Positions 34,887 to 43,172 of a stretch of 64,000 bases of DNA are shown in pieces. A model generated the notes under the pieces. That model had not been told where the DNA came from and did not search any database. It worked only from the letters and a program-made list of their open reading frames with translations. Within the stretch, counting starts at the first letter, position 1; the number at the start of each line of letters is the position of its first letter. The position numbers were made by a program, and so were the translations under genes. The DNA is from Ketobacter sp. MCCC 1A13808 (GTDB taxonomy: Bacteria > Pseudomonadota > Gammaproteobacteria > Pseudomonadales > Ketobacteraceae): the NCBI RefSeq assembly GCF_009746715.1, contig NZ_VRKW01000010.1, positions 62,001 to 126,000 on the forward strand. The letters are read 5' to 3'.

Positions 34887-36122
34887 ATGACTACCGAAAA
34901 AACCTGTGTAATCATCGGTGCCAGCCATGCAGGCTCGCAATTGGCAAACAGCGTACGCAAGGAAGGCTGGGAAGGCCGCATCCTCATGATCGGCGACGAA
35001 AAGGCCCCGCCCTATCACCGCCCTCCGCTATCTAAAGCCCTGTTAAACGGCGAGAAAACCGCAGACCAACTGGATATCTTCAAACCCACCGTATACGAAA
35101 AAGCCAACGTCGAAATGATGCTGGGGGTTGAGGTTGAATCCATCGACCGGGCTAAGAAACAGATCAAGCTGGATAATAAAGACGTGATTTCTTACGACAA
35201 ATTGGCGCTTTGCACCGGAGCCCGTGTGCGCAAGCTGGATATCCCCGGAGCGCATCTGGATGGTGTCTTTTATCTACGCACCCTGAGCGATGCCCAAGCA
35301 ATCCAGCAGGCCGTTAAACCCGGCGCTAAAGCGGTTATTGTCGGCGGTGGCTATATCGGACTGGAGACCGCCGCGTCGTTAAGCAAGCTGGGCATGAACG
35401 TGACCGTTTTGGAAATGATGAACCGAGTACTGGAACGGGTCACGGCCACTGAATTGTCCACGTATTACACCAAATTACATGAAAGCCACGGGGTCAAAAT
35501 CATCACTGACGCCCAGGCCTTGGCTCTGCACGGCGAAGGCAATGTACAGCAGGTCATGTGCAACAACAATCTGATGCTGGACGCCGATATGGTCATCATC
35601 GGTATCGGCGTCATTCCCAACACCGAACTCGCGGAAGTGGCCGGCCTGGAAGTTGGCAACGGCATCATCGTCGACCAACATGCCAGCACCACCGATCCCG
35701 ACATCGTGGCGGCTGGTGACTGCACCTTTCATCCCAACGACGGACTTGGCTTTCAACTGCGGCTGGAATCCGTGCCCAACGCGATGGAACAAGCCAAAAC
35801 CGCCGCCGCGACCATTTGCGGCAACCCGAAACCCTATCACGCCCTCCCCTGGTTCTGGTCAGATCAATACAATATTAAATTGCAGATCGCCGGATTCAAT
35901 CGAGGCTACGATCGAGTAGTAGTACGCGGCAATCCGGATGATGATCAATTTGTTGCCTGGTACATGCAAGGTGACAAAGTGTTGGCCGCAGACTGCATTA
36001 ATAGTCCCAAAGAATTTATGCAAGCCAAGAAAATCATTGCCGCCAAAGCCACTGTCTCCGATGCCGACCTGGCAAACACCGAGTTTGACTTGTTGGGGTT
36101 TGTTAAAGGACTAAGTGCGTAA
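34887..36122 (+). CDS. FAD/NAD(P)H ferredoxin reductase (putidaredoxin/rhodocoxin reductase type)
   Basis: 411 residues. FAD-binding Rossmann motif VIIGASHAGSQLA (about 8-20), the HRPPLSK motif typical of this class (about 44-50), NAD-binding motif IVGGGYIGLETAASL (about 148-162) and a second FAD motif with VAAGDC (about 275). A C-terminal reductase domain contacts the ferredoxin. The enzyme takes electrons from NADH to the 2Fe-2S ferredoxin encoded divergently 173 bp away. Together with the P450 this forms a complete class I monooxygenase chain. Confidence 0.9.
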   Translation: MTTEKTCVIIGASHAGSQLANSVRKEGWEGRILMIGDEKAPPYHRPPLSKALLNGEKTADQLDIFKPTVYEKANVEMMLGVEVESIDRAKKQIKLDNKDVISYDKLALCTGARVRKLDIPGAHLDGVFYLRTLSDAQAIQQAVKPGAKAVIVGGGYIGLETAASLSKLGMNVTVLEMMNRVLERVTATELSTYYTKLHESHGVKIITDAQALALHGEGNVQQVMCNNNLMLDADMVIIGIGVIPNTELAEVAGLEVGNGIIVDQHASTTDPDIVAAGDCTFHPNDGLGFQLRLESVPNAMEQAKTAAATICGNPKPYHALPWFWSDQYNIKLQIAGFNRGYDRVVVRGNPDDDQFVAWYMQGDKVLAADCINSPKEFMQAKKIIAAKATVSDADLANTEFDLLGFVKGLSA

Positions 36123-36156
36123 CCACAAATAAACCTGGCCAACCGAAACGAAACTA

Positions 36157-36198
36157 CGACTACCAGAATGTCCATTCAATAGGACAATCTGGTAGCCG
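36157..36198. terminator. Hairpin between convergent reductase and receptor genes
   Basis: CTACCAGAATGTCC / GGACAATCTGGTAG, 14-bp arms with one mismatch and an 8-base loop; the pairing extends 3 bp further outwards after a gap. There is no clear T-run, so termination is plausible but not certain. Confidence 0.45.
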
Positions 36199-36235
36199 TA
36201 TGAGCTATAGCGCCCGGTATAGATGGGGGCAATCA

Positions 36236-38443
36236 TCAAAAACGCAATTCCACACCGGCACCAAAGGTTCTGGGTGCACCCCAGGTTGTAAGGACGCCGA
36301 AGAATTGGGGTAATACCTGGGTATAATATTCCTCATCAGTCAGGTTGTCGCCGTACAACGACAGCGTATAAGTGTCAGAAGCATCTGTCCACGACACCCT
36401 CATATTTAACAGTTGATACGCGTTTTGTTCGTAAGTCTCGTATGTGTCAAAGTAAAAGTCCGATGAATAATAAAGATTTCCCCATATTGCCAACCAGCCC
36501 TCGGCAACGGGAATATCGTACTTAACATTCAGATTCCCCGTGAGCTCGGGTGAGCGAAGCATTTCGTTTCCGGATGCATCCACATACTGCGCCTGAAACA
36601 GGCCTGTTGCGGTGGTATCCTGAACCCAGTTTTGTGCGCGATCAAACTTGTCGTATTCTGCATCCAGATAAGTTAACCCCATGGAAATTTCCAGGCTCTC
36701 TGTTGCGAGATAACGTATTTGAGCTTCGACACCGTTGATACTGGAATCAGCTGCATTTTCAATTACACTGGTAAAACCATCGTATCCTGCGACCTGAAGA
36801 TCTTGGTAATCATAGTGAAAAGTCGCAAGATCAATTGCCAATGGTCCGGCGCTGTATTTATAACCCAACTCATAGGCTTTTAGTTTTTCCGGGGCTACAT
36901 TGATACCCGTTAACGTGGCGCGGCCAACGTTCAAGATCCCGGATTTAAATCCTTCGGAATAAGATACATATGCACTCGAGTTCTCGCTGGCCTTGTAGCG
37001 AAGTACGGCCCGTGGCGTGACCTCAGAATCATCAATCGAAGGGACGGATACCTTAGCCAGATTATTGGCGTCATCAAGGAAATAGGCATTATCTACCGAG
37101 TCTTTACTGTAGCGGGCCCCAAGCGTCAGAAATAACTGGTCTTCCAGCAACGCGTAAGTAAGGTCGCCATACAAGGCGATCGATGAATTCTCGACCCCTG
37201 ACCCGCCGTTATCAACAAAGGCTCCGCCAGTTAAAGCAGATGCGCCCCGATTATTTTCAAATCGGGTCTCGTCGGAAAAATAGAATAACCCGGTGGTCCA
37301 CTGCAAACGGGAATCGCTCTGCGATGTTAAGAGCAACTCTTGGGTGAAAACTTCGTCCACTGTGTCAAATATATAGTGGCTCATTGCCAATGCACTACTT
37401 GATGCATCAAAATCGTAATTATGGGTCGCAGACTCATCACGATATTGGGTATAGGATGTCAGCAAAGCGGAATCGAGATCGACTTTCACCGTCAGCTGAA
37501 ACACATCACTGTCCGCAAGGAACCGTGGTTTGAAATCGCTGGACGTTTTATACGGCGCTGATGCAATCGGTGGCTCTGAAGGGACAGCGGCAGCAACAAA
37601 CGCGGCTGTAGAATAGACATTACCATCCTTACTATAAAGGTTATAGGCATCCGCATTGGAGTCGTCCACATCTTCGTGTATGAAGCGAAATAACGCGCTC
37701 ACACGATCATTAAACTGCATTTTAACACCGGTGCGCACACTCCAGTTCTCGTACGCCCCGTCTTTATCGCTACCAGTATTAATATTTTCAATATAACCAT
37801 CGCTTTTTCGCAGCATCGTTGCCAGATCAAAGGCCAGATTATCGCTCGGACCACCGGAGGCATAAAGCGCATAGCGCTGCGTATTAAAGCTTTCATAAGA
37901 AACATCGAGTGAAGCCTGCGGATCACTCTCCGGCTCTCTGGTGGTTACCAAAATCGCGCCACCGGTCGAGTTACGTCCGAATAACGTACCTTGAGGGCCC
38001 TTGAGCACCTGCACGCTGTCCACATTCAGTAGATCTGAGTCCGCCATTAATTGATTGGGGGAATAAAAGCCATCGGTATATATACCTACATTAGAACCGC
38101 TTCCTGCGACCACTACGGCGGTGCCTACACCTCTGATTGTCGGCTGCGAGAAGCCCCCAGTCTGATCGAAACGCAGCCCGGGTGTCATCTCCATAATATC
38201 GCCAAGCTGCTGCATTCCGCCCTTGTTCAGATCTTCTGACCCGATAGCCGTTACCGATATCGGTACATCTACCGACCTCTCGGTATGCCTTTGTGCGGTC
38301 ACGGTGACCTCTTCAATCACGTTGTGACCGACCGATTCGGCATGAGAAAGCGGGCTACTGATCAACAGCCCCACCAAAGGCAGCTGCACAGTGATTATCG
38401 AAAGTGAAATGTTGGATAGAACGATACGAGGGGGTTTCTTCAT
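36236..38443 (-). CDS. TonB-dependent outer-membrane receptor
   Basis: 735 residues from ATG 38443 (MKKPPR); the frame continues 23 codons upstream without protein character. A signal peptide is followed by the TonB-box-like EEVTVTAQR, the plug domain (VLKGPQGTLFGRNSTGGAILVTTREPE) and a 22-strand barrel ending in FGAGVELRF with terminal Phe. The plug sequence belongs to the receptor group common in degraders of hydrocarbons, terpenoids and steroids, as well as of iron complexes. It converges on the ferredoxin reductase gene. A role in bringing in the P450 substrate is possible but only inferred. Confidence 0.9.
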   Translation of the reverse strand: MKKPPRIVLSNISLSIITVQLPLVGLLISSPLSHAESVGHNVIEEVTVTAQRHTERSVDVPISVTAIGSEDLNKGGMQQLGDIMEMTPGLRFDQTGGFSQPTIRGVGTAVVVAGSGSNVGIYTDGFYSPNQLMADSDLLNVDSVQVLKGPQGTLFGRNSTGGAILVTTREPESDPQASLDVSYESFNTQRYALYASGGPSDNLAFDLATMLRKSDGYIENINTGSDKDGAYENWSVRTGVKMQFNDRVSALFRFIHEDVDDSNADAYNLYSKDGNVYSTAAFVAAAVPSEPPIASAPYKTSSDFKPRFLADSDVFQLTVKVDLDSALLTSYTQYRDESATHNYDFDASSSALAMSHYIFDTVDEVFTQELLLTSQSDSRLQWTTGLFYFSDETRFENNRGASALTGGAFVDNGGSGVENSSIALYGDLTYALLEDQLFLTLGARYSKDSVDNAYFLDDANNLAKVSVPSIDDSEVTPRAVLRYKASENSSAYVSYSEGFKSGILNVGRATLTGINVAPEKLKAYELGYKYSAGPLAIDLATFHYDYQDLQVAGYDGFTSVIENAADSSINGVEAQIRYLATESLEISMGLTYLDAEYDKFDRAQNWVQDTTATGLFQAQYVDASGNEMLRSPELTGNLNVKYDIPVAEGWLAIWGNLYYSSDFYFDTYETYEQNAYQLLNMRVSWTDASDTYTLSLYGDNLTDEEYYTQVLPQFFGVLTTWGAPRTFGAGVELRF

Positions 38444-38607
38444 TGAAGTTGCCTGCGATTTAATTATTATAAGACAGCACTTTTTTATTTGTAGTTGAAG
38501 TAGCTCGAGCAAGCAAATGAAAATTACATTAAAGCGTGTCCACAGGACGCATCAACCACATCCTTTTATTCTAAATATTGAATGAACCCGATAAATCGGA
38601 TCAAAAG

Positions 38608-39163
38608 TCAGGTACGACCTAGCTGATTGGTTCGATCAATGACTTTTTCCTTTCCAGATATTAATATAAAAATCCAAAATGGAATCAGTATAATATACAT
38701 TCTAGTCTCATTGACTAATCCAAAAATCAATATGTTTGCTACCAATAAGAAGTACACTAAAGCGAATTTAATTTTAATTTCTACGTAATTTTTTAGATTT
38801 AGAACCAGGTATAAAACAGATAAAAAGCATTACCCATAAAAAGGATTCAAGCGGACGAATCCGCATACCCATAACCAAATAAAATAGCAGGACATTCAGA
38901 ATCAAAACGGTGATAAATATAAAGATTTTCAACGCTTCGGAGAAAGGAAACCCCACAAGGGAAATCAACTTAACAAGGTAAGGTACCAAGAGACGATGGC
39001 GAAACAGAAATTCTGTATGATTGTGAATCCCTGTCCTTTCATTGCATAGATAATCCGAGGTCTTTACCGATGCTTGCTTGTGTTTAACCAGAACACGGCT
39101 TTCGTATGCCACAGCGGCACAGCGCTGGAAGTGCTTTGTGGTGGAGAACCACCGGGCTTTCAC
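38608..39163 (-). pseudogene. Remnant of a polytopic membrane protein, frameshifted and internally shortened
   Basis: A 129-codon frame (38774-39163) has two membrane helices after FRHRLLVPYLVKLISL and stops soon after IPGSKSKK. At that point, in an A6 run near 38790, the next frame is open for about 60 more codons. It encodes two further helices and VNETRMYIILIPFW, then stops at 38608. Joining the frames gives one sensible membrane protein whose ends resemble large polytopic hypotheticals with an RxLVP start and an NETR end. The middle is missing. The first 20-30 codons overlap the flank repeat and are probably not coding. Family identity is inference. Confidence 0.5.
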
Positions 39164-39270
39164 ATGCTAACAGAAAACAAATAGCCAAACTGAAAGCGTT
39201 AAATAAAAAGTAACCCCCGCCATTGATTTACGACAAACCAATCGCAGGGGAAACCTGCTAACAATTAGAG
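39069..39270. repeat. Flank repeat, copy 1 (contains lyase terminator)
   Basis: From 39112 the sequence is nearly identical to 40925 onwards (constant offset of 1813 bp) and runs straight into the lyase 3' end. It holds two small hairpins: CAGCG-n6-CGCTG, and GGTGG-AGAA-CCACC. Similarity weakens but continues back to about 39069. Confidence 0.8.
39201..39250 (-). terminator. Terminator of lyase gene copy 1
   Basis: On the minus strand a CCCCTGCGATTGGTT / AATCAATGGCGGGGG stem (12 of 15 pairs) is followed by a T-rich tract. It lies about 20 bp after the lyase stop and is duplicated at 41014-41063. Confidence 0.6.
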
Positions 39271-40542
39271 TTAATTTGCAAAGCAGTATGCGTTCTTAAC
39301 TGTAATTCGATGGTTCCAATCACTACTATCTGTGATGTTGTGCCTATACCACCCATTGGTTAGCCCCTTTTGAATGGCGGACTTTGCTTTCTGGCAAGTA
39401 AGAGAAGGAAAGGGCTCCGATTTCCAGCTATCGCTAAGACAATAGCCATTCTTCGTAGTAATTTTATACTCCCACTTGCTCTTGTCCGCGACGTCGTGCT
39501 TGTACCACCCCGCGGCTATGCCATTAGTAATAGCGCTATCTGCTTTACTACAGGTCATATTGGGCACAGGGTCTTCGGATGTCGGAGGCGGTGGTGGAGC
39601 CATACCCCCGGGCGACACTTCTCTCAAGCTACTACTGCTATTTCCCACTTTCAACTCATCGAAATAAACCGTTCTATTTGCTTTCGAGCGCGTTGCCGCT
39701 CGATTATCGAGACATTGCTTCTTGGTTTTGTTCGAAGCATCCTGGCAAATCCAGTTGTATTTATACAAGTTTATCATCAATTTGTGCGCATCCGCCTCTG
39801 TATTGGGTCCATTATGAGAGAAGACAGGCGCCGGATTGCCATTTAAATACATACGTATAAAACCATTGCAATTAGCTGTGTTTTTTCTGCAAAACTTTAT
39901 GTTAAACGCCACATCCTGCCATTTGTTCTTAACGGTCGGCCAGCTGAACTGTTTAGCATTACCGTTACTGTCGTAACTATTTCTGAAAGTGGCGGTAAAC
40001 TTCCCATTCACCTCTTTAATATTTACGGCATTTGCTCCATCTGCTCTTGCATTCCAGCTACCGGTTTTTTCTTTAAATAGCTGAAATAGATTATCTGGAT
40101 TATTGCTATAATCAGAAACCCAGCTTTTATCTAACATAAATGAAAAACCTATCCAGTAAGCCCTATTCTCCTTCATAGGAAGCGCCTTATATATACTAAG
40201 CTCCTGCCTAGGTTTCTGTGGCCCACCATTAAAGACCCCATAATCACAATGATATTTTATTGTCTGGGCGTTCGCATATGAGCCCTTCCGAACGTACTTC
40301 GTTTGCACCCGGTTGTCGTTATCGTCACTGTAGTTTTTTGGCGAAAACATACAATTCGGACCAAAAGCCCCATAGTAAAACCCATTATTCGTATCACTAC
40401 TATTTGGCTTTATATACCCTGTTTCAAAATCCCCATTATATATAATGGCACCGACTACAACCTGAGACGCAACAGATCCTGTCACTATAACAGCCAACAT
40501 CATCAGCTTACGTCTTATCTCTTTTCCACATTTAAATAACAT
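39271..40542 (-). CDS. Secreted polysaccharide lyase-like protein (PF14099-type), copy 1
   Basis: About 423 residues. ATG 40542 is preferred to ATG 40560, because the aligned upstream base in the paralog is CTG and GGAGA then serves as ribosome site. A signal peptide precedes the mature start AIIYNGDFETG. A beta-jelly-roll lyase domain follows, with PRQELSIYKALP, YWIGFSFMLD and FQLFKE signatures (heparin lyase I/glucuronan lyase fold). Next is a Pro linker (APPPPPTSEDP), then two tandem repeats of about 45 residues, each with a paired Cys and a GWY-H motif. It probably cleaves an acidic polysaccharide outside the cell. It is AT-rich compared with the surrounding chromosome. Confidence 0.72.
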   Translation of the reverse strand: MLFKCGKEIRRKLMMLAVIVTGSVASQVVVGAIIYNGDFETGYIKPNSSDTNNGFYYGAFGPNCMFSPKNYSDDNDNRVQTKYVRKGSYANAQTIKYHCDYGVFNGGPQKPRQELSIYKALPMKENRAYWIGFSFMLDKSWVSDYSNNPDNLFQLFKEKTGSWNARADGANAVNIKEVNGKFTATFRNSYDSNGNAKQFSWPTVKNKWQDVAFNIKFCRKNTANCNGFIRMYLNGNPAPVFSHNGPNTEADAHKLMINLYKYNWICQDASNKTKKQCLDNRAATRSKANRTVYFDELKVGNSSSSLREVSPGGMAPPPPPTSEDPVPNMTCSKADSAITNGIAAGWYKHDVADKSKWEYKITTKNGYCLSDSWKSEPFPSLTCQKAKSAIQKGLTNGWYRHNITDSSDWNHRITVKNAYCFAN

Positions 40543-40880
40543 TGCGATAGAATTCTCCATTAATTATTTACGCTGCAACGCTCGAATGAGCAATTGACAA
40601 CATGATCATTAAAACACACGCTTCAATTTGTGCGTCGGCCCAGCCTGTACAGACTGAATTAAAAAGAAAGTGAAATCATTAGATCAGCACGCATTTTTCT
40701 GAAAAACATAGCGCGCAATCTGAATTCAGAGCACATTCGTAATTCACTGGAGCACTAAAAAGACAGCATTCAGACAAAAGAATTGATATATCATCGCGGA
40801 ATGATACAAGAATCAAAAAACAGGCATTCGTTTACTTGAAGAATATCTATCCATGATACGTGTGACAAATCCGCAGAACA
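40543..40880. other. Upstream region of lyase copy 1
   Basis: AT-rich, without a gene. It should hold the copy-1 promoter. It is not obviously similar to the region upstream of copy 2, except for the last 30 bases before the start codon. Confidence 0.4.
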
Positions 40881-41083
40881 TTGCTGATGCTTCTTTGTTT
40901 TTCCAGAACGCAGACTTCCTATGTCAGCGGCACAGCGCTGGAAGTGCTTTGTGGTGGAGAACCACCGGGCTTTCACATGCTGGCAGAAAACAAATAGCCA
41001 AACTGAAAGCGTTAAATAAAAAGCAACCCCCGCCATTAATTTACGACAAACCAATCGCAGGGGAAACCTGTTAACAATTAGAG
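40881..41083. repeat. Flank repeat, copy 2
   Basis: This is the counterpart of 39069-39270. It shares both small hairpins and the lyase terminator (41014-41063), with a few base changes. The left edge (40881-40924) is more diverged, with CAGAACGCAGACT in place of CAGAACACGGCT. Confidence 0.8.
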
Positions 41084-42361
41084 TTAATTTGCAAAGCAGT
41101 ATGCGTTCTTAACTGTAATTCGATGGTTCCAATCACTACTATCTGTGATGTTGTGCCTATACCACCCATTGGTTAGCCCCTTTTGAATGGCGGACTTTGC
41201 TTTCTGGCAAGTAAGAGAAGGAAAGGGCTCCGATTTCCAGCTATCGCTAAGACAATAGCCATTCTTCGTAGTAATTTTATATGCCCACTCGCTCTTGTCC
41301 GCGATGTCGTGCCTATACCAACCTGCAGCTATGCCCTTGGTGATAGCGCTATCTGCTTTACTGCAGGTCATATTCGGCACAGGATCTTCGGATGTCGGAG
41401 GCGGTGGCGGAGCATTACCTCCGGGCGACACTTCTCGCAAACTACTGCTGCTGTTACCTACTTTCAACTCATCGAAGTAAACCGTTCGATTTGCTTTCGA
41501 GCGTGTTGCTGCTCGATTATCGAGACATTGTTTCATGGTTTTGTTCGAAGCATCTTGGCAAATCCAGCTAAATTTGTACAGGTTCATAACCAATTTATGT
41601 GCATCCGCCTCAGTGTTGGGCCCACTATGGGTGAACACAGGTGTCGGATTGCCATTTAAATACATGCGGATAAAACCATTACAACCAGGCGTGTTTTTTC
41701 TGCAAAGCTTTATATTAAATGCCAGGTCCTGCCATTTGTTCTTTACAGTCGGCCAGCTGAATTTTTTTGCATTGCCTTTACTATCATAGCTATTTCTGAA
41801 ATTCGCGGTAAATTTACCGTTGGCTTCTCTAATGTTGATAGCATTGGCACCATCCGCTCTTGCATTCCAGTTACCGGTTGTTTCTTTAAATAACTGAAAT
41901 AGATTATCTGGATTATTGCTATAATCGGAAACCCAGTTTTTATCCAACATAAATGAAAATCCAATCCAGTAAGCGGTGTTTTCCACTAGCGGAAGGGCTC
42001 TATATATACTAACGGCCTGACGAGGCTTTTGATAATCACCATTATTAAGCAACCTGTAATCACAATTGTACTTTATCGTTTGCGCATTAGCGTAGGTCCC
42101 TTTCCGTGCATATCGCTTCTGAACCCGGTTGTCATTATCGTCACTATAGTGGTTAATTGAGTCCTGACAATCCGGACCCAGCGCCCCATAATAAAAACCA
42201 TTATTCGTATCTTTGCTGTCTGTTTTTATATAACCAATTTCAAAATCACCGTTATATATAATTGCTCCGATGGCTGACTGGGATGCAACAGATGCGGTCA
42301 TCATTGCAGCCAAGCCAAACAAACCTTGCCTGAGCATCTTGCTTCGTCTTAAAAACGTCAT
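41084..42361 (-). CDS. Secreted polysaccharide lyase-like protein (PF14099-type), copy 2
   Basis: 425 residues from ATG 42361 with GGAGAG seven bases upstream. Same architecture as copy 1: signal peptide, lyase jelly roll, Pro-rich linker and two C-terminal 45-residue Cys repeats. The C-terminal third and the 3' flank are almost identical to copy 1. The signal peptide and N-terminal third are diverged (for example FGPNCMFSP against LGPDCQDSI). That gradient suggests gene conversion at the 3' side or selection for different N-terminal ends. The copies lie 1.8 kb apart, same orientation. Confidence 0.72.
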   Translation of the reverse strand: MTFLRRSKMLRQGLFGLAAMMTASVASQSAIGAIIYNGDFEIGYIKTDSKDTNNGFYYGALGPDCQDSINHYSDDNDNRVQKRYARKGTYANAQTIKYNCDYRLLNNGDYQKPRQAVSIYRALPLVENTAYWIGFSFMLDKNWVSDYSNNPDNLFQLFKETTGNWNARADGANAINIREANGKFTANFRNSYDSKGNAKKFSWPTVKNKWQDLAFNIKLCRKNTPGCNGFIRMYLNGNPTPVFTHSGPNTEADAHKLVMNLYKFSWICQDASNKTMKQCLDNRAATRSKANRTVYFDELKVGNSSSSLREVSPGGNAPPPPPTSEDPVPNMTCSKADSAITKGIAAGWYRHDIADKSEWAYKITTKNGYCLSDSWKSEPFPSLTCQKAKSAIQKGLTNGWYRHNITDSSDWNHRITVKNAYCFAN

Positions 42362-42839
42362 ACAAACTCTCCAGTAATTAATTCCATTTATCGCAACCCA
42401 CCTTTTGGCCGCCGATAACCTCGTTAATTTGATCCAAACCTACGCCAATCTAACTACATTTAATTACTAGAAAGCACTACCTTCATTTAAAGGTCATAAT
42501 GTTTTCTGAATTCAAATTAATGCTTGTTTACAAACAGAACACGGCTATTAGCTTAGGATCACAATAGAGACAAGCATCAGACAAAGAAAAATCGCTTTTT
42601 CTTATATAAGCGGATAAAGCGCTTGAATCCTGTTGATCCTGACCAAATAAAAAAATTGACACCTTTTTTAGAAAGCAGAAAAGAAAATCACTCTATTTCA
42701 ATATATCGCATCCCGGATTTCGACTAACTTGCACAAACCGGCGCGCATCAATATTGATAATTCGCCGACAAGTCGATGAGCGCAGCACCCACCGCTTGCA
42801 ATCGGGAGCAGTCGGATTTCCATCGCCGTCATAGGGCTG
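42362..42839. other. Upstream region of lyase copy 2 with a third flank fragment
   Basis: No gene. At 42521-42547 the sequence TGCTTG...TTTA...CAGAACACGGCT repeats the left edge of the flank repeat (39071-39101), including the 12-mer CAGAACACGGCT. This marks the far border of the duplicated unit. A CTTATATAAG palindrome lies near 42600. Confidence 0.45.
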
Positions 42840-43121
42840 CTAGATTTTAATTTCCACTTCCGCGTAATTCATACCGAAGTCCGGTACCCACTTATCCACA
42901 TTGGTGCCATAGGCAATAAAGAACGAACTCTGTTTATCCGCGGGTGGTGGAATAAGGCACGAGTGTATTCCGGTGGTGCTCACAGAATTAAGATTAGACA
43001 CATTAATATGTTCAAACGGTCGTTCACTCGGTAACTGAGAGGCATAGCAAATTTGAAAATAGCCAGATTGACCTTTTCTTCCCCACCGACAAAAGACGCA
43101 GGCAAAAAAAAACTCAGGCAC
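42840..43121 (-). pseudogene. Possible C-terminal fragment of an unknown protein
   Basis: A frame of 93 codons opens only at a GTG inside the typA terminator, so it cannot have a normal start. Its last 70 residues have protein-like composition (PFEHINVSNLNSVSTTGIHSC and GTNVDKWVPDFGMNYAEVE). Best read as the 3' remnant of a gene lost at the border of the AT-rich island. It may also be chance. Confidence 0.25.
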
Positions 43122-43139
43122 CGAATGCGGTGGCCTGAG
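43104..43139 (-). terminator. Rho-independent terminator of typA
   Basis: On the minus strand, CTCAGGCCACCG pairs with CGGTGCCTGAG with one bulged base around a CATT loop. A run of T follows (A-run 43104-43112 on the plus strand). It lies 33 bp after the typA stop. Confidence 0.85.
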
Positions 43140-43172
43140 CTTTTTATCAAGCGGGTATTTTAAAGGGACGTT

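Noticed and set aside
40791-41054. 87-codon frame on the minus strand sharing its beginning (KARWFSTTKHFQRCAA) with a frame at 39.1 kb
   Set aside because: The shared segment is the translated flank repeat, which consists of hairpins and the lyase terminator. It is not a conserved protein.
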